Positions 55,183 through 64,000 are shown, counted from the stretch's first letter. The stretch is DNA of 64,000 bases from an uncultured Collinsella sp. (GCA_934630735.1 CAKTWK010000002.1:1-64000), one strand, 5' to 3'. Numbers and translations are program-made. The notes: a model not told the origin generated them from the sequence alone.

Positions 55183-57744
55183 ATGAACAAGCAGCAGCTG
55201 GCCTCCAAGATATGGGAGTCCGCCAACAAGATGCGTTCCAAAATCGAAGCTAACGAGTACAAGGACTACATTCTGGGATTCATCTTCTACAAGTTCCTAT
55301 CCGAGACCGAGGTTGCCCGCCTGAAGGCGCGCGACTTCGTCGAGGAGGACCTGCCCAGCCTGGTGGAAGACGACGAGGAGACGGTCGAGTTCGTCAAGGG
55401 CGAGTGCGGCTACTTCATCGCCTACGAGAACCTCTTCTCCACCTGGGTCGCCAAGGGCGGCGACTTCGAGATATCGAATGTGCGCGACGCGCTTTCCGCC
55501 TTCAGCCGCAATATCGATCCTGCACGCAAACGCGTCTTCGACGGCATCTTCGACACGCTGCAGACTGGCCTTTCCAAACTCGGCACCGACGCACGAAGCC
55601 AGTCCAAGGCTGCTCGCGACCTCATCTACCTCATCAAGGACATCCCGATGGACGGTCGCCAGGACTACGACGTGCTCGGCTTCATCTACGAGTACCTCAT
55701 CAGCAACTTCGCCGCCAACGCCGGTAAGAAAGCCGGCGAGTTCTACACGCCGCACGAAGTGTCCATGCTCATGAGCGAGATAGTCTCGTGGCACCTAGCT
55801 GGACGCGAAAACATCACCATCTACGACCCCACGAGTGGATCTGGCTCGCTGCTTATCAATATTGGCAAGGCAGTGGCGCGACGCAACGGCGACCCCGACT
55901 CCATCAAGTATTATGCGCAGGAACTTAAGGAGAACACGTACAACCTCACACGCATGAATCTGGTCATGCGCGGAATACTCCCCGACAACATCGTGGCGCG
56001 CAATGGCGACACGCTCGAAGACGATTGGCCCTGGTTCGATACGGTCGAGAACAAGGATGAGACCTACAATCCACTGTTCGTCGATGCCGTGGTGTCGAAT
56101 CCGCCCTACTCCCAAAACTGGGATCCGGAAGACAAGGAACTCGATCCGCGCTTCAAGTTTGGCGTTGCCCCTAAATCCAAGGCCGATTACGCTTTCCTTT
56201 TGCATGATTTGTACCACTTGCGCCCCGACGGCATCATGTGCATCGTTCTGCCCCATGGCGTGCTGTTCCGCGGCGGCGAGGAGGGCGCTATTCGCAAGAA
56301 CCTGGTGGAGAATCGTCATATCCAGGCCATCATCGGACTCCCTGCCAACATCTTCTTCGGTACGGGCATCCCGACCATCGTCATGGTGCTTCGCAAGCAG
56401 CGCGAGAGCAGCGACGTGCTGGTCGTGGATGCGTCGAAGCACTTTGTGAAGGAAGGCAAGAACAACAAGCTGCGCGCGAGCGATATACGCCGCATCGTGG
56501 ACGCGGTGACGACCGGGGCGACCGTTGAAAAGTTCAGCCGTCTGGTGACTATCGACGAGATACGCGCCAACGATTACAACCTCAATATTCCGCGCTATGT
56601 GGATTCGTCCGAAGCCGCTGAGAGCTGGGACGTGTACGCCACCATGTTCGGTGGGGTTCCGAAGTCCGAGGTCGACGCTCTCGACCGCTACTGGAAGGTG
56701 TGGCCGAACCTGAAGGGTCAGCTTTACGGCGATGGCGGCGGGTCGTGCTTTGCGGTCGTGGCAGACGACGTGGCGGCAACGATAAAGACCAACGCCAACG
56801 TCGTCTCATTTCTGGGCGGCTATCGGGATGCACTGTCGCATCTGCCTGCTGAGCTGCAGAAGAGGTTGGTGGACGGTGCGTCGCAGGTCGACGCCGTGGC
56901 CGAAGAAGAACATATTGCGGCGCAACTTCACGATGCCCTTTCCGATATCGCGCTTGTTGACGAATATGATGCCTATCAGGCTCTTGATGATGCATGGACG
57001 GGCATTTCCGGTGACCTCGAGGTTATTCAAGCCGAGGGCAGGGAAGCCGTGCGTAAAGTCGATCCAAATATGGTGATTAAGAAGAAGAGCGGCAAAGACG
57101 TTGAGGTGCAGGATGGCTGGACGGGCCGCATTTTGCCGTTTGCGCTTGTCCAAGAGCAGCTGCTCGCTGATGATGTCGAGGAAATTACCGCGTACGAATC
57201 CCGTTTGAATGAAATATCTCAAGAGCTTGACGAGATTCTTGAGAATCTTGATGAGGAGGAGAAAGGCTCGAGCGATGTTTTTGACGATGACGGCGTGCTT
57301 GTGGCGGCATCCCTCAAGAAAGCCGTGAAGAGCATCGGCAAGCATCCGAATGGCGGCTTTGAGATGGCGCTTGTTCGTGCTCAGACTCTGCTCGATGAGG
57401 AGAAAGACCTCAAAAAGGCAAGCAAAAAGGCGCTTGTTGCGCTCGAAGAGACGACAAAAAAGGTTATTGAGGGCTTGACTGATGTCCAGTGTGACGAATT
57501 GCTGGCTGCGAAATGGATTGAGCCGCTGCAGTCTGATTTGCTCGAACTGCCCAATGCCGTTATAGGCGACTTCATTGCGAAGATTGTGGCGTTGAATGCA
57601 AAGTACGCGACAACCTATTCGGACGTGTGCAATCAGATTAATGAGGCGGAAAACGAACTGGCAGCGATGTTGGGCCAGCTCACGGGCAATGAATACGATA
57701 TGGCGGGCATTGCTGAGCTGCGGAAACTGTTGGGAGGTGAATAG
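55183..57744 (+). CDS. hsdM: Type I restriction-modification methyltransferase subunit
   Basis: This 853-residue M subunit methylates adenine at the site chosen by HsdS. HsdM_N spans about 1-150 (ASKIWESANKMRSKIEANEY). The N6-methyltransferase core follows, with EFYTPHEVSMLMSEIV, the SAM-binding DPTSGSGSLLINIGKAV and catalytic NPPY in VVSNPPYSQNW. A C-terminal extension of ~370 residues, charged and coiled-coil-like, makes it longer than the common ~520. GAGGAAAA precedes the ATG at 55183. HsdS follows one base after the stop. Confidence 0.95.
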   Translation: MNKQQLASKIWESANKMRSKIEANEYKDYILGFIFYKFLSETEVARLKARDFVEEDLPSLVEDDEETVEFVKGECGYFIAYENLFSTWVAKGGDFEISNVRDALSAFSRNIDPARKRVFDGIFDTLQTGLSKLGTDARSQSKAARDLIYLIKDIPMDGRQDYDVLGFIYEYLISNFAANAGKKAGEFYTPHEVSMLMSEIVSWHLAGRENITIYDPTSGSGSLLINIGKAVARRNGDPDSIKYYAQELKENTYNLTRMNLVMRGILPDNIVARNGDTLEDDWPWFDTVENKDETYNPLFVDAVVSNPPYSQNWDPEDKELDPRFKFGVAPKSKADYAFLLHDLYHLRPDGIMCIVLPHGVLFRGGEEGAIRKNLVENRHIQAIIGLPANIFFGTGIPTIVMVLRKQRESSDVLVVDASKHFVKEGKNNKLRASDIRRIVDAVTTGATVEKFSRLVTIDEIRANDYNLNIPRYVDSSEAAESWDVYATMFGGVPKSEVDALDRYWKVWPNLKGQLYGDGGGSCFAVVADDVAATIKTNANVVSFLGGYRDALSHLPAELQKRLVDGASQVDAVAEEEHIAAQLHDALSDIALVDEYDAYQALDDAWTGISGDLEVIQAEGREAVRKVDPNMVIKKKSGKDVEVQDGWTGRILPFALVQEQLLADDVEEITAYESRLNEISQELDEILENLDEEEKGSSDVFDDDGVLVAASLKKAVKSIGKHPNGGFEMALVRAQTLLDEEKDLKKASKKALVALEETTKKVIEGLTDVQCDELLAAKWIEPLQSDLLELPNAVIGDFIAKIVALNAKYATTYSDVCNQINEAENELAAMLGQLTGNEYDMAGIAELRKLLGGE

Positions 57745-57745
57745 C

Positions 57746-58993
57746 GTGACGGAAAAGACTAATGTACCCGAAATTCGTTTTGCCGGTTTTACGGACCCTT
57801 GGGAACAGCGTAAGTTGGGGGAATTGCTTCTTTTCCAAAATGGTTTTAATGGCTCAAGCGAGTCATTTGGAAGCGGGATTCCGCTTATCAGTGTCATGGA
57901 TGTTCTTGATGATGAATTCATTACGCACGAGACAGTAAGGGGCAAAGCTCGCCTGAATTGCGAAGAAGCTAGCCGCTATTGTGTTGAGTACGGTGATGTA
58001 CTGTTTCAGCGCAGCTCGGAAAATCAGGAGGATGCCGGAACGTCGAACGTGTATCTTGACCAGCATGTTTCATCCGCTTTCGGAGGATTCGTGATAAGAG
58101 GTAAAAAAGTCGATGAGTATAACCCTATTTTCATTAAATATCTTCTTGGTTCCTCTTTTATTCGCGAGCAAATTACTCACAGAGCTCAGGGTGCTCAACA
58201 TATCAACGTGTCGCAGGATACCCTAGCCGATGTTGTTCTCTTGATGCCCTCCATGCGCGAACAGGAGGCTGTCGGATTGGTTTTCCTCCATCTCGATAAC
58301 CTCATCACCCTTCATCAGCGTAAGCATGACAAGCTCGTTCAGCTGAAGAAATCGATGCTTGATAAGATGTTCCCCAAGCCGGGTGAAACTGAGCCCGAAA
58401 TTCGCTTCGCCGGTTTTACGGACCCTTGGGAACAGCGTAAGTTGGGCGAGCTTTGCACTATTTCTAAGGGGTATGGCTACAGCAAAGCCGACATTAAGGA
58501 TGCTGGCACTCCACTGATCTTGTATGGGCGCCTATATACCCAATATGAATCACGTATTGACGACGTGGATACTTTTGCCGTTGAGCAAGAGGGATCGCTT
58601 CTTTCAAAGGGTAACGAAGTAATCGTTCCCGCATCCGGGGAAACCGCAGAAGATATTGCTGTTGCATCATCCGTGCGCAGGTCAGGAGTCATTTTTGGCG
58701 GCGATTTGAACGTCGTGACTCCAGTAAGCAAGCTTGATCCAGACTACATCGCGCTTGCTATAACGTATAGCAAAGCCCATGACGATTTAGCAAAGCGAGC
58801 ACAAGGAAAATCAGTCGTACATGTCCATGGCAACGACATCGCTGAGGTTGAGGTCTCTTACCCGTCGGAAAGCGAGCAGAAGCGCATATCTTCGGTTGTT
58901 CTCAATCTCGATTCCCTCATCACCCTTCATCAGCGTAAGCTTGAACTGCTGAGGAATACTAAGAAATCGCTGTTGGAAAGGATGTTCGTCTAA
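57746..58993 (+). CDS. hsdS: Type I specificity subunit, expressed copy
   Basis: This 415-residue HsdS has two target-recognition domains, each opened by EIRFAGFTDPWEQRKLGE and closed by LITLHQRK. The first module spans about 57820-58300 and the second about 58447-58915. GTG at 57746 follows GGAGGT by 7 bases and is one base past the hsdM stop, so the pair is co-translated. The repeats around each module also occur in inverted copies downstream, making this the expression site of a shufflon. A terminator follows at 59031-59066. Confidence 0.94.
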   Translation: MTEKTNVPEIRFAGFTDPWEQRKLGELLLFQNGFNGSSESFGSGIPLISVMDVLDDEFITHETVRGKARLNCEEASRYCVEYGDVLFQRSSENQEDAGTSNVYLDQHVSSAFGGFVIRGKKVDEYNPIFIKYLLGSSFIREQITHRAQGAQHINVSQDTLADVVLLMPSMREQEAVGLVFLHLDNLITLHQRKHDKLVQLKKSMLDKMFPKPGETEPEIRFAGFTDPWEQRKLGELCTISKGYGYSKADIKDAGTPLILYGRLYTQYESRIDDVDTFAVEQEGSLLSKGNEVIVPASGETAEDIAVASSVRRSGVIFGGDLNVVTPVSKLDPDYIALAITYSKAHDDLAKRAQGKSVVHVHGNDIAEVEVSYPSESEQKRISSVVLNLDSLITLHQRKLELLRNTKKSLLERMFV

Positions 58994-59030
58994 TAACTAT
59001 CGCGAGTTGCTTCTTGTTTCGAGCTCCAGA

Positions 59031-59066
59031 ACCGCCGATTTCGCCATGTCGAGTCGGCGGTTTTTC
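59031..59066 (+). terminator. Terminator after the expressed hsdS
   Basis: ACCGCCGA/TCGGCGGT (59031-59038 with 59054-59061) is followed by TTTTC, 38 bases after the hsdS stop. Confidence 0.8.
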
Positions 59067-59113
59067 GCTCCAGCGAGGAAAATATTGTCGTGCGACTTAC
59101 TGTTGGGCTGTCA

Positions 59114-60120
59114 CTGATGAAGGGTGATGAGGGAGTCAACCTTAGACAAGCAATCGCCAATCGTCTCACACTCCAACTCGCTGCGAGGACAATCGACCAG
59201 CGTATTTCCTGAGTTCATCCCCATTGATAGAATCAAAAGTCGAACCAGCGGAAACGGTCGACCAATATCCCTCAGCTTCTTTCTTAGATAGGGTCTGAAA
59301 CAGAAACTCATTGCCGGCAATTCCAGCGACACCGCGGCCAAGGACCACGTCATAAGTGGTTTTTCCCATTGCGCCGACGGGAGCGCGAACGCTCATGATT
59401 AGATCTCCAGATTTGGCTGTCCTTGTGATCTCCGTTGTCCAAACGCGAGGAGAAACCCAGCCATCTTTTAAATCGGCGTTCCCCTGAACGAGAACTGCAT
59501 CGTTTGGATTGTCCGTGTAGCAAGCTCCATTTGGGGATTGTCCCATTGTTACAGGCGCAATCTCACCCAGCTTACGCTGTTCCCAGACGAGAAGATGCGT
59601 GAACAGCCGCTTACGGCGCTTACGCTGATGAAGGGTGATGAGGGAGTCGAGTCGGTCGAATTGTTCACCAATGAGCTTCTGTTCAGCTACCGAAGGCATA
59701 CTAATTTCGCTCTTCAACAATTTATCGAAGAAGAAATAGAGCCTGACGCCGCCCTCTTGTAACATTTCGATTTGCTGCGTAAACAACCGCGTTTTGAACC
59801 AATGCCACAGAAAGCGATCGTCGCAGGTTTTGTCAGTCTGGAAGACTTCGTATAGGGAACTAACAATTACATTTCCGCTGGTAGATTGATAGCCAATTGA
59901 ACCAACATTGATTCTGGCGGGGTTGTACGCAAAGTTTTTCGGTTCGACAATCCAATAGCTTGTTTTATCAGCCTCGTGCATCGTTCCACCGTTTTCGAAC
60001 TGTTCGTCCTGAGGGACGAAGCCACGATCGTTAGTCACGGAATAGCTAGGTAGTTCAAGATTCTCCGAGTTCCTGATTCCGGATGCGGTGACAAAATCAA
60101 CAAACTTACGCTGTTCCCAA
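59114..60120 (-). pseudogene. Silent inverted hsdS cassette with two recognition modules
   Basis: Read leftward, this copy begins at WEQRKFVDFVTASGIRN with no start codon: an in-frame TGA lies four codons before. The first module ends at LITLHQRKRRKRLFTHLLV, where a second WEQRKLGEIAPVTMGQSP module follows. Near 59205 an extra A shifts the frame; in the shifted frame it continues NTLVDCPRSELECETIGDCL and ends LITLHQ-stop. Lack of a start and promoter fits a storage cassette brought into expression by inversion, not simple decay. The frameshift may reflect silence or sequencing error. Confidence 0.85.
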
Positions 60121-60148
60121 GTGGTTATTCAAATTGGACGACTCCATC

Positions 60149-60737
60149 TTGGGAACAGCGTAAGTTGGGCGAGGCCGCCACTATTGTGGGCGGCGGCACG
60201 CCGAGCACAAATAACGATGCGTACTGGGATGGCGATATAGACTGGTATTCGCCCGCCGAATTGGGCGAGCAGGTGTACGCCGACAGAAGTGTTCGAAGGA
60301 TAACCCAGGCTGGTTACGATAGCTGCTCGGCAACATTGCTTCCAGCTGGTAAAACAATTCTCTTTACAAGTCGTGCGGGCATTGGCAATACAGCGATCCT
60401 TCGCAGGTCAGCATGTACAAACCAAGGCTTCCAGTCTTTAGTCGTGAACGATGATACCGATGTGTATTTCGTCTACTCCATGACCGATCGAATCAAGAAG
60501 TTCGCTGAACAGAAAGCTTCTGGATCAACCTTCCTAGAGATATCTGGAAAGGGTCTGGCGGCCGGAGAATTCGCCTTTCCTTCAAAGGATGAGCAGACTG
60601 CAATAGGGTCCATGTTCAAGCAACTTGACCATCTCATCACCCTTCATCAGCGTGAGCCGCAATTTACTGATATGGGTTATATGAGAGTAGAAAGGGCTCT
60701 CATGACAATGTCGATGTCCTTGTTTTCAAGCTCTTGA
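60149..60737 (+). pseudogene. Silent fifth hsdS recognition module
   Basis: This promoterless half-HsdS begins at the repeat encoding SWEQRKLGEAATIVGGGTPS and ends LITLHQREPQFTDMGY. Its single recognition domain includes WYSPAELGEQVYADRSVRRI. The first ATG-like start is not preceded by a ribosome site. Its 3' end overlaps the recombinase 3' end by 61 bases in antisense. It runs in the same direction as the expressed hsdS, so it reaches the expression site only through two inversions or a direct-repeat exchange. Confidence 0.8.
60636..60660. repeat. Left 25-bp inverted repeat flanking the recombinase gene
   Basis: This matches the reverse complement of 61631-61655 at 24 of 25 positions (core CTTCATCAGCGTGAGCCGC). 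It includes the LITLHQR repeat plus the GAGCCGC extension found only in this pair. Confidence 0.85.
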
Positions 60738-61606
60738 ATGACGTGAAGATAAGTTTCCTGGGTAGTAGTCATGCTTGCATGGCCGAGCCTTCTCGATACG
60801 CTCGCTATGGATACGCCAGCAAACAAGAGAAGTGATGCATGTGTGTGGCGCAAGCCATGGACGGATATAACTGGTACCCCGACGTTTTTGCAGTGACGCG
60901 CTAGAACACTGTTTGCTGTTGAGTTATATACCTTGCCCTTAACGAATATTGGCTCAGACGGGGGGAGATTCCTCAATAGACCGGAGAGTTGCATGATTAG
61001 TTGCCAATCGAGCTGAACTTTCCGCACTGACGAGGCGTTTTTCGTGGGGACAAAGCCGCCGTCATTCTTGTAGTCCCAGGTTTTGTTTACGGAAAGCGTT
61101 TGATGGGCGAAATCGAAGTCCTCGGGGGTGAGGCCTAGCGCCTCGGAGAAGCGCAGGCCTGTTTTGGCGACGATAAGGATGAGCCAGTCCCAACTTGGCT
61201 CGCTTGTTGACAAGTCAAGATCGCCGAGCATGGCATGGAGTTCGAACTGGTTGAGGTATTTTATCTTCTTTGCCCGCGGTTGCTTACCCTTGATGATTGC
61301 CTTTCGCGTAGGATCGCGCGGAATGAGTCCCTCGTCGACAGCGTCTAGGATCGCTCCTTTCAGCTGATGGTGAAAATCCATGGTCGTTTGCCGCTCGTGA
61401 TGCTCAGCATAGCCATTTATGAGCCGCTGGTACGAGGTTCGGTCCAAATCCTTGATCCTGAGGTTAGGAACAAGCTTGGCTAGCCAAGATTGGGTGAGCC
61501 GATATTTCCCCATCGTGACTTCGCGGATGGCCCCTTCTTTATAGACGCTAACCCATTGCGAGTAGTAATCGCAAAAGAGAGAGTCTTCGGTGATGGCAAT
61601 GAGCAT
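60677..61606 (-). CDS. Tyrosine recombinase of the hsdS shufflon
   Basis: This 309-residue phage-integrase-family enzyme has an N-terminal SAM-like core-binding domain (MGKYRLTQSWLAKLVPNLRI) and a C-terminal catalytic domain: Arg in KTGLRFSEALGL, Lys in PTKNASSVRKVQ, HGLRHTHASLL, RRLGHAS and Tyr in TQETYLHV. GGAGG precedes the ATG at 61606. It lies inside the type I locus between silent hsdS DNA and hsdR, and the whole gene is bounded by inverted repeats, so it is the likely agent of hsdS inversion. Confidence 0.9.
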   Translation of the reverse strand: MLIAITEDSLFCDYYSQWVSVYKEGAIREVTMGKYRLTQSWLAKLVPNLRIKDLDRTSYQRLINGYAEHHERQTTMDFHHQLKGAILDAVDEGLIPRDPTRKAIIKGKQPRAKKIKYLNQFELHAMLGDLDLSTSEPSWDWLILIVAKTGLRFSEALGLTPEDFDFAHQTLSVNKTWDYKNDGGFVPTKNASSVRKVQLDWQLIMQLSGLLRNLPPSEPIFVKGKVYNSTANSVLARHCKNVGVPVISVHGLRHTHASLLLFAGVSIASVSRRLGHASMTTTQETYLHVIQELENKDIDIVMRALSTLI

Positions 61607-61630
61607 TATTTGCCTCCTTCATCATGTGTG

Positions 61631-61655
61631 GCGGCTCACGCTGATGAAGGATGAT
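61631..61655. repeat. Right 25-bp inverted repeat flanking the recombinase gene
   Basis: The partner of 60636-60660. In the leftward frame it encodes ILHQREPP, an hsdS 3'-end remnant lying 8 bases beyond the hsdR stop, so a specificity gene once ended here. Confidence 0.85.
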
Positions 61656-61663
61656 GATGCCGC

Positions 61664-64000
61664 TCACTCGTCGATGTCGAAGCCGCCTTTCAGGATAAAT
61701 CTCTTGAGAAGCGCCGCAGCCCGGGTGTTCACCTTGAATGGCGGCAGGCTCTTGCCTTCCTTCTGCTCGAAGAAAGCTTTGGCGCGGACTTTGTCAACCG
61801 AGTCTTTCAGGTCGTCGAAGCGTCCGAATTCGTTTATGTTCGATTCAGTCAAGTCAAGTGCCACCATGGCGGTGAGAAGGTCGCCATCTATGCCGAGGGC
61901 TTCGACAACGCGCTGTACCTGAGCATTTTTGGCCTTGCAGGCATATGACGTAATGTAGTCCCTCAGCGTCATGCCCTCCTCAAGGGTTGCATCGCCGCGC
62001 TCCACGTCGTGCAGAAACAGCTCCGCGAAGCGCTGGTCATCTTGGCTCAAAGACGCAAAAGAACGGTGAAGCTCCTCGCGCGCCGCCGCGAGGCCCTCGT
62101 CATCCTGTTCTAGGCACTTTAGCCATTTCTCAAAGTTCGAGTTCATGTAATCGCTGTCAATGAGGCCTGTGTCGATTTCCGTAATGTGCCCGTCCAACTC
62201 GTAGGGTGCATCGGGAGCATCGCCCGGGGTACCGCCAGAGAAGAGCTCTTTGTAGCGCTGCACGAGGACAAGATAGGTTCGCTCGTCGATGACGGGTTGG
62301 ACGAGAACGGACTCGCTGAGTTGCGAGCCCTCTTTCGGTTCTTCCCTGAACTCGTAGGTATCCTGTTCCCATGTGAAGCCCTGTACCTTCGCGGCCTCAA
62401 GGAACTCGTTAAGCTCGACGAATTCCTTCGCGAACTTGCGCCTGGCCTCCTGCGATGCGGGAAGCTTCGAGAGGTCTCCCACGCCAGCGGCCTCGAAAAC
62501 CATGAGTATTTCCTGGAGGCGCGTATCCATCAACGCAATATTCTCCGGTAGCTTCTGGACGAACATATCGAGCGGGCGGTCTCCCGAATACAGCTTCACC
62601 GCCGCTTCGATATAGCCCTTCATAGTATGGGGTCGACGGTAATAGCGAATCGTGCCGAAAGGCTTGTCGGGCCCAAACAGGCGGTTCGTGCGGCTGAACG
62701 CTTGGATGATGCTCTCGTAGTCGATTACCTTGTCGAGATAGAGCGTGTTAAGCCATTTGGAGTCGAAGCCCGTGAGCATCTGATCAACCACGATGAGCAG
62801 GTCGATGCGGGAATCACGGTTGGTGTCGACGTTGACGTAGGGTTTCTTGTGGGACAGACGAGCCGAGATATCCTTCTTCATGGCGGGCCATGTGGGGATA
62901 GTGAATTCCTGGCCGTATGCCTTGTTATAGTCTTCTATGAGCTCGACCAGAGCGTCTTCCTTTACCGTGGAGCCGGCGTTGTTGTCGATGCTCGGGTCGA
63001 AAAGGGCAGTCACCCTCATCTGCGGGGCGCGCTCCTTGAAGGCTCGGTAGTAGTCGATCGCCTCTGGGATGGAGCTCGTCGCCAGGATTGCATGGAACTT
63101 GTTGCCGTGGGAGAGCACCGGAAAGCGGCGCAGGATGTCCTCGACAACCTTTCCGTGATGCGGGGTATCGGGCCAGTATTGGGCGCGAGTAAGGAAATCT
63201 TCGATTCCCTTGATATGGTTACCAGCGCCGTCGACCATCGGCCCCACGGGAACCTTTGCCGAGTCCTTATAGTAGTAGAAAACTTTGCTCTTTCGGTCGT
63301 CGGAAATGGCTTCGGCGACGGTTGCGGCTTTCGCCTGCTCTAGGGCAACCGCTTCGCGCACGTCATAGTCATCGAACGTCGTCACCATGTAGGGGTCGAA
63401 GCCCAGCACATTGCCGTCGCGGATGCCGTCGGCGATGCTGTATCGGTGCAAGCATTCGCCGAACACCATGGCCGTGGTCGATCCCTTCTTCTGATTCTCG
63501 TCGAGGATTGGCGTTCCCGTGAAACCGAAGAAGAGGGCATTGGGGAAGGCACGACGTATGTCCTGGAGCATATCGCCGAAGGTAGATCGGTGGCACTCGT
63601 CAATGATAAATACGATACGTTTGCCAGCCAGGCGGTCGAGCTCGGCTTGGGTGATCCCCGTCTCGCCGACCTTCAAGTTGCTCATCTTTTGGATAGAGGT
63701 GACGATAAGGCGATTCTTGGGGTCGTCACTAGCGAGCTTGGACCTGAGGACCTGCGTATTCTCAGTGCCCTGCACGTCGTCGGCGTCGTCAGCGAAGGAG
63801 CGGTACTCCGAGAGCGACTGCGTGCCCAACTCGATGCGGTCCATTAGGAACACGACCTTGTCGGCATCATGGGAATCAGCGACAAGTTGGGCCGATTTAA
63901 AGCTGGTCATGGTTTTACCGGAGCCGGTGGTGTGCCAGATATAGCCGCCGGGACGACCGGGCGTGCTGCTGTGCCGCGGCTCGTCCCATTTGCATCTGCG
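61664..64000 (-). CDS. hsdR: Type I restriction endonuclease subunit (partial)
   Basis: The motor/nuclease subunit translocates DNA and cuts it. The 5' part is beyond the window; the visible frame begins upstream of an in-frame ATG at 63910 and includes Walker A in IWHTTGSGKTMTSFKSA. Other motifs are FIIDECHRSTFGDM, FGFTGTPILDENQ, LLIVVDQMLTGFDSKWLNTL and IIQAFSRTNR. The helicase C domain is followed by the HsdR C-terminal helical region, ending at residue GGFDIDE. It is convergent with hsdM-hsdS, an unusual orientation. Confidence 0.95.
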   Translation of the reverse strand, partial: RRCKWDEPRHSSTPGRPGGYIWHTTGSGKTMTSFKSAQLVADSHDADKVVFLMDRIELGTQSLSEYRSFADDADDVQGTENTQVLRSKLASDDPKNRLIVTSIQKMSNLKVGETGITQAELDRLAGKRIVFIIDECHRSTFGDMLQDIRRAFPNALFFGFTGTPILDENQKKGSTTAMVFGECLHRYSIADGIRDGNVLGFDPYMVTTFDDYDVREAVALEQAKAATVAEAISDDRKSKVFYYYKDSAKVPVGPMVDGAGNHIKGIEDFLTRAQYWPDTPHHGKVVEDILRRFPVLSHGNKFHAILATSSIPEAIDYYRAFKERAPQMRVTALFDPSIDNNAGSTVKEDALVELIEDYNKAYGQEFTIPTWPAMKKDISARLSHKKPYVNVDTNRDSRIDLLIVVDQMLTGFDSKWLNTLYLDKVIDYESIIQAFSRTNRLFGPDKPFGTIRYYRRPHTMKGYIEAAVKLYSGDRPLDMFVQKLPENIALMDTRLQEILMVFEAAGVGDLSKLPASQEARRKFAKEFVELNEFLEAAKVQGFTWEQDTYEFREEPKEGSQLSESVLVQPVIDERTYLVLVQRYKELFSGGTPGDAPDAPYELDGHITEIDTGLIDSDYMNSNFEKWLKCLEQDDEGLAAAREELHRSFASLSQDDQRFAELFLHDVERGDATLEEGMTLRDYITSYACKAKNAQVQRVVEALGIDGDLLTAMVALDLTESNINEFGRFDDLKDSVDKVRAKAFFEQKEGKSLPPFKVNTRAAALLKRFILKGGFDIDE

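Larger units (their letters stand above)
57799..60169. repeat. Five-copy 'WEQRK' recombination repeat of the hsdS locus
   Basis: Copies share TGGGAACAGCGTAAG. Plus strand: 57799-57819, 58426-58446 and 60149-60169. Minus strand: 59566-59585 and 60102-60120. The two copies inside the expressed hsdS are part of ~53-bp near-identical stretches (57767-57819 and 58394-58446). Each marks the start of a recognition module. The two back-to-back copies at 60102-60169 are separated by 28 bases. Confidence 0.9.
58301..61655. repeat. Six-copy 'LITLHQR' recombination repeat of the hsdS locus
   Basis: Copies share CCCTTCATCAG or a one-base variant. Plus strand: 58301-58325, 58916-58940 and 60633-60660. Minus strand: 59114-59131, 59619-59642 and 61631-61655. 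The first five mark the end of recognition modules; the sixth lies between the recombinase start and the hsdR stop. Confidence 0.9.

Noticed and set aside
59538..59762. Small rightward open frame inside the silent hsdS cassette
   Set aside because: It is the antisense of the LITLHQR and WEQRK repeats; the real coding sense is leftward.

Overview
The window reads as the chromosome of a gut Coriobacteriia (Collinsella-like) actinobacterium. The evidence is GC-rich coding sequence on both strands, a zinc-type S14, a one-frame RF2, actinobacterial-style ribosomal and housekeeping proteins, and anaerobe catabolic genes. The genus is inferred from family resemblance; no rRNA gene is present to prove it.

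Layout. 1-1.2 kb holds a split transketolase whose leftmost ~590 bases differ in composition from the rest. 1.4-7.2 kb is housekeeping: YitT, prfB, secA and rpmE. 7.4-12.3 kb is an ABC exporter built from three related permease modules, divergent from a DUF2975/XRE pair that is followed by a decapitated integrase. 14.3-28.5 kb carries an ACT protein, citrate synthase, two convergent HAD phosphatases, adenine deaminase, tyrS, a U32 peptidase, a class A PBP, argR, a glycosyltransferase and truA. 28.6-38.4 kb is the rplE-to-rplQ ribosomal protein/secY/rpoA cluster, which stops abruptly upstream of rplE.

38.7-49.8 kb is a catabolic and cofactor block: xdhC, yqeB, yqeC, a hydantoinase, a mocA-like transferase, arcC, ygeW, ygeY, ygeX and a divergent PAS/HTH regulator. 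It corresponds to the E. coli ygeW-to-ygfJ selenium-dependent molybdenum hydroxylase and anaerobic purine-breakdown region, but without the hydroxylase itself in this window. Its intergenic gaps hold several long inverted repeats, and two identical palindromes lie in front of ygeX.

50-64 kb is accessory and defence DNA: a DUF4143 ATPase behind 33-bp-phased repeats, an Mrr-like nuclease paired with a small membrane protein, a small ribbon-helix-helix protein, and a type I restriction-modification locus. In that locus hsdM and a full hsdS run rightward, a silent two-domain hsdS cassette lies inverted, a fifth target-recognition module runs rightward again, and a tyrosine recombinase and hsdR run leftward. 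Five copies of one short repeat and six of another bound the recognition modules. This is a recombinase-driven hsdS shufflon, and the recombinase gene itself is bracketed by a 25-bp inverted repeat. It is the most interesting system seen. No tRNA, rRNA or CRISPR array was found.
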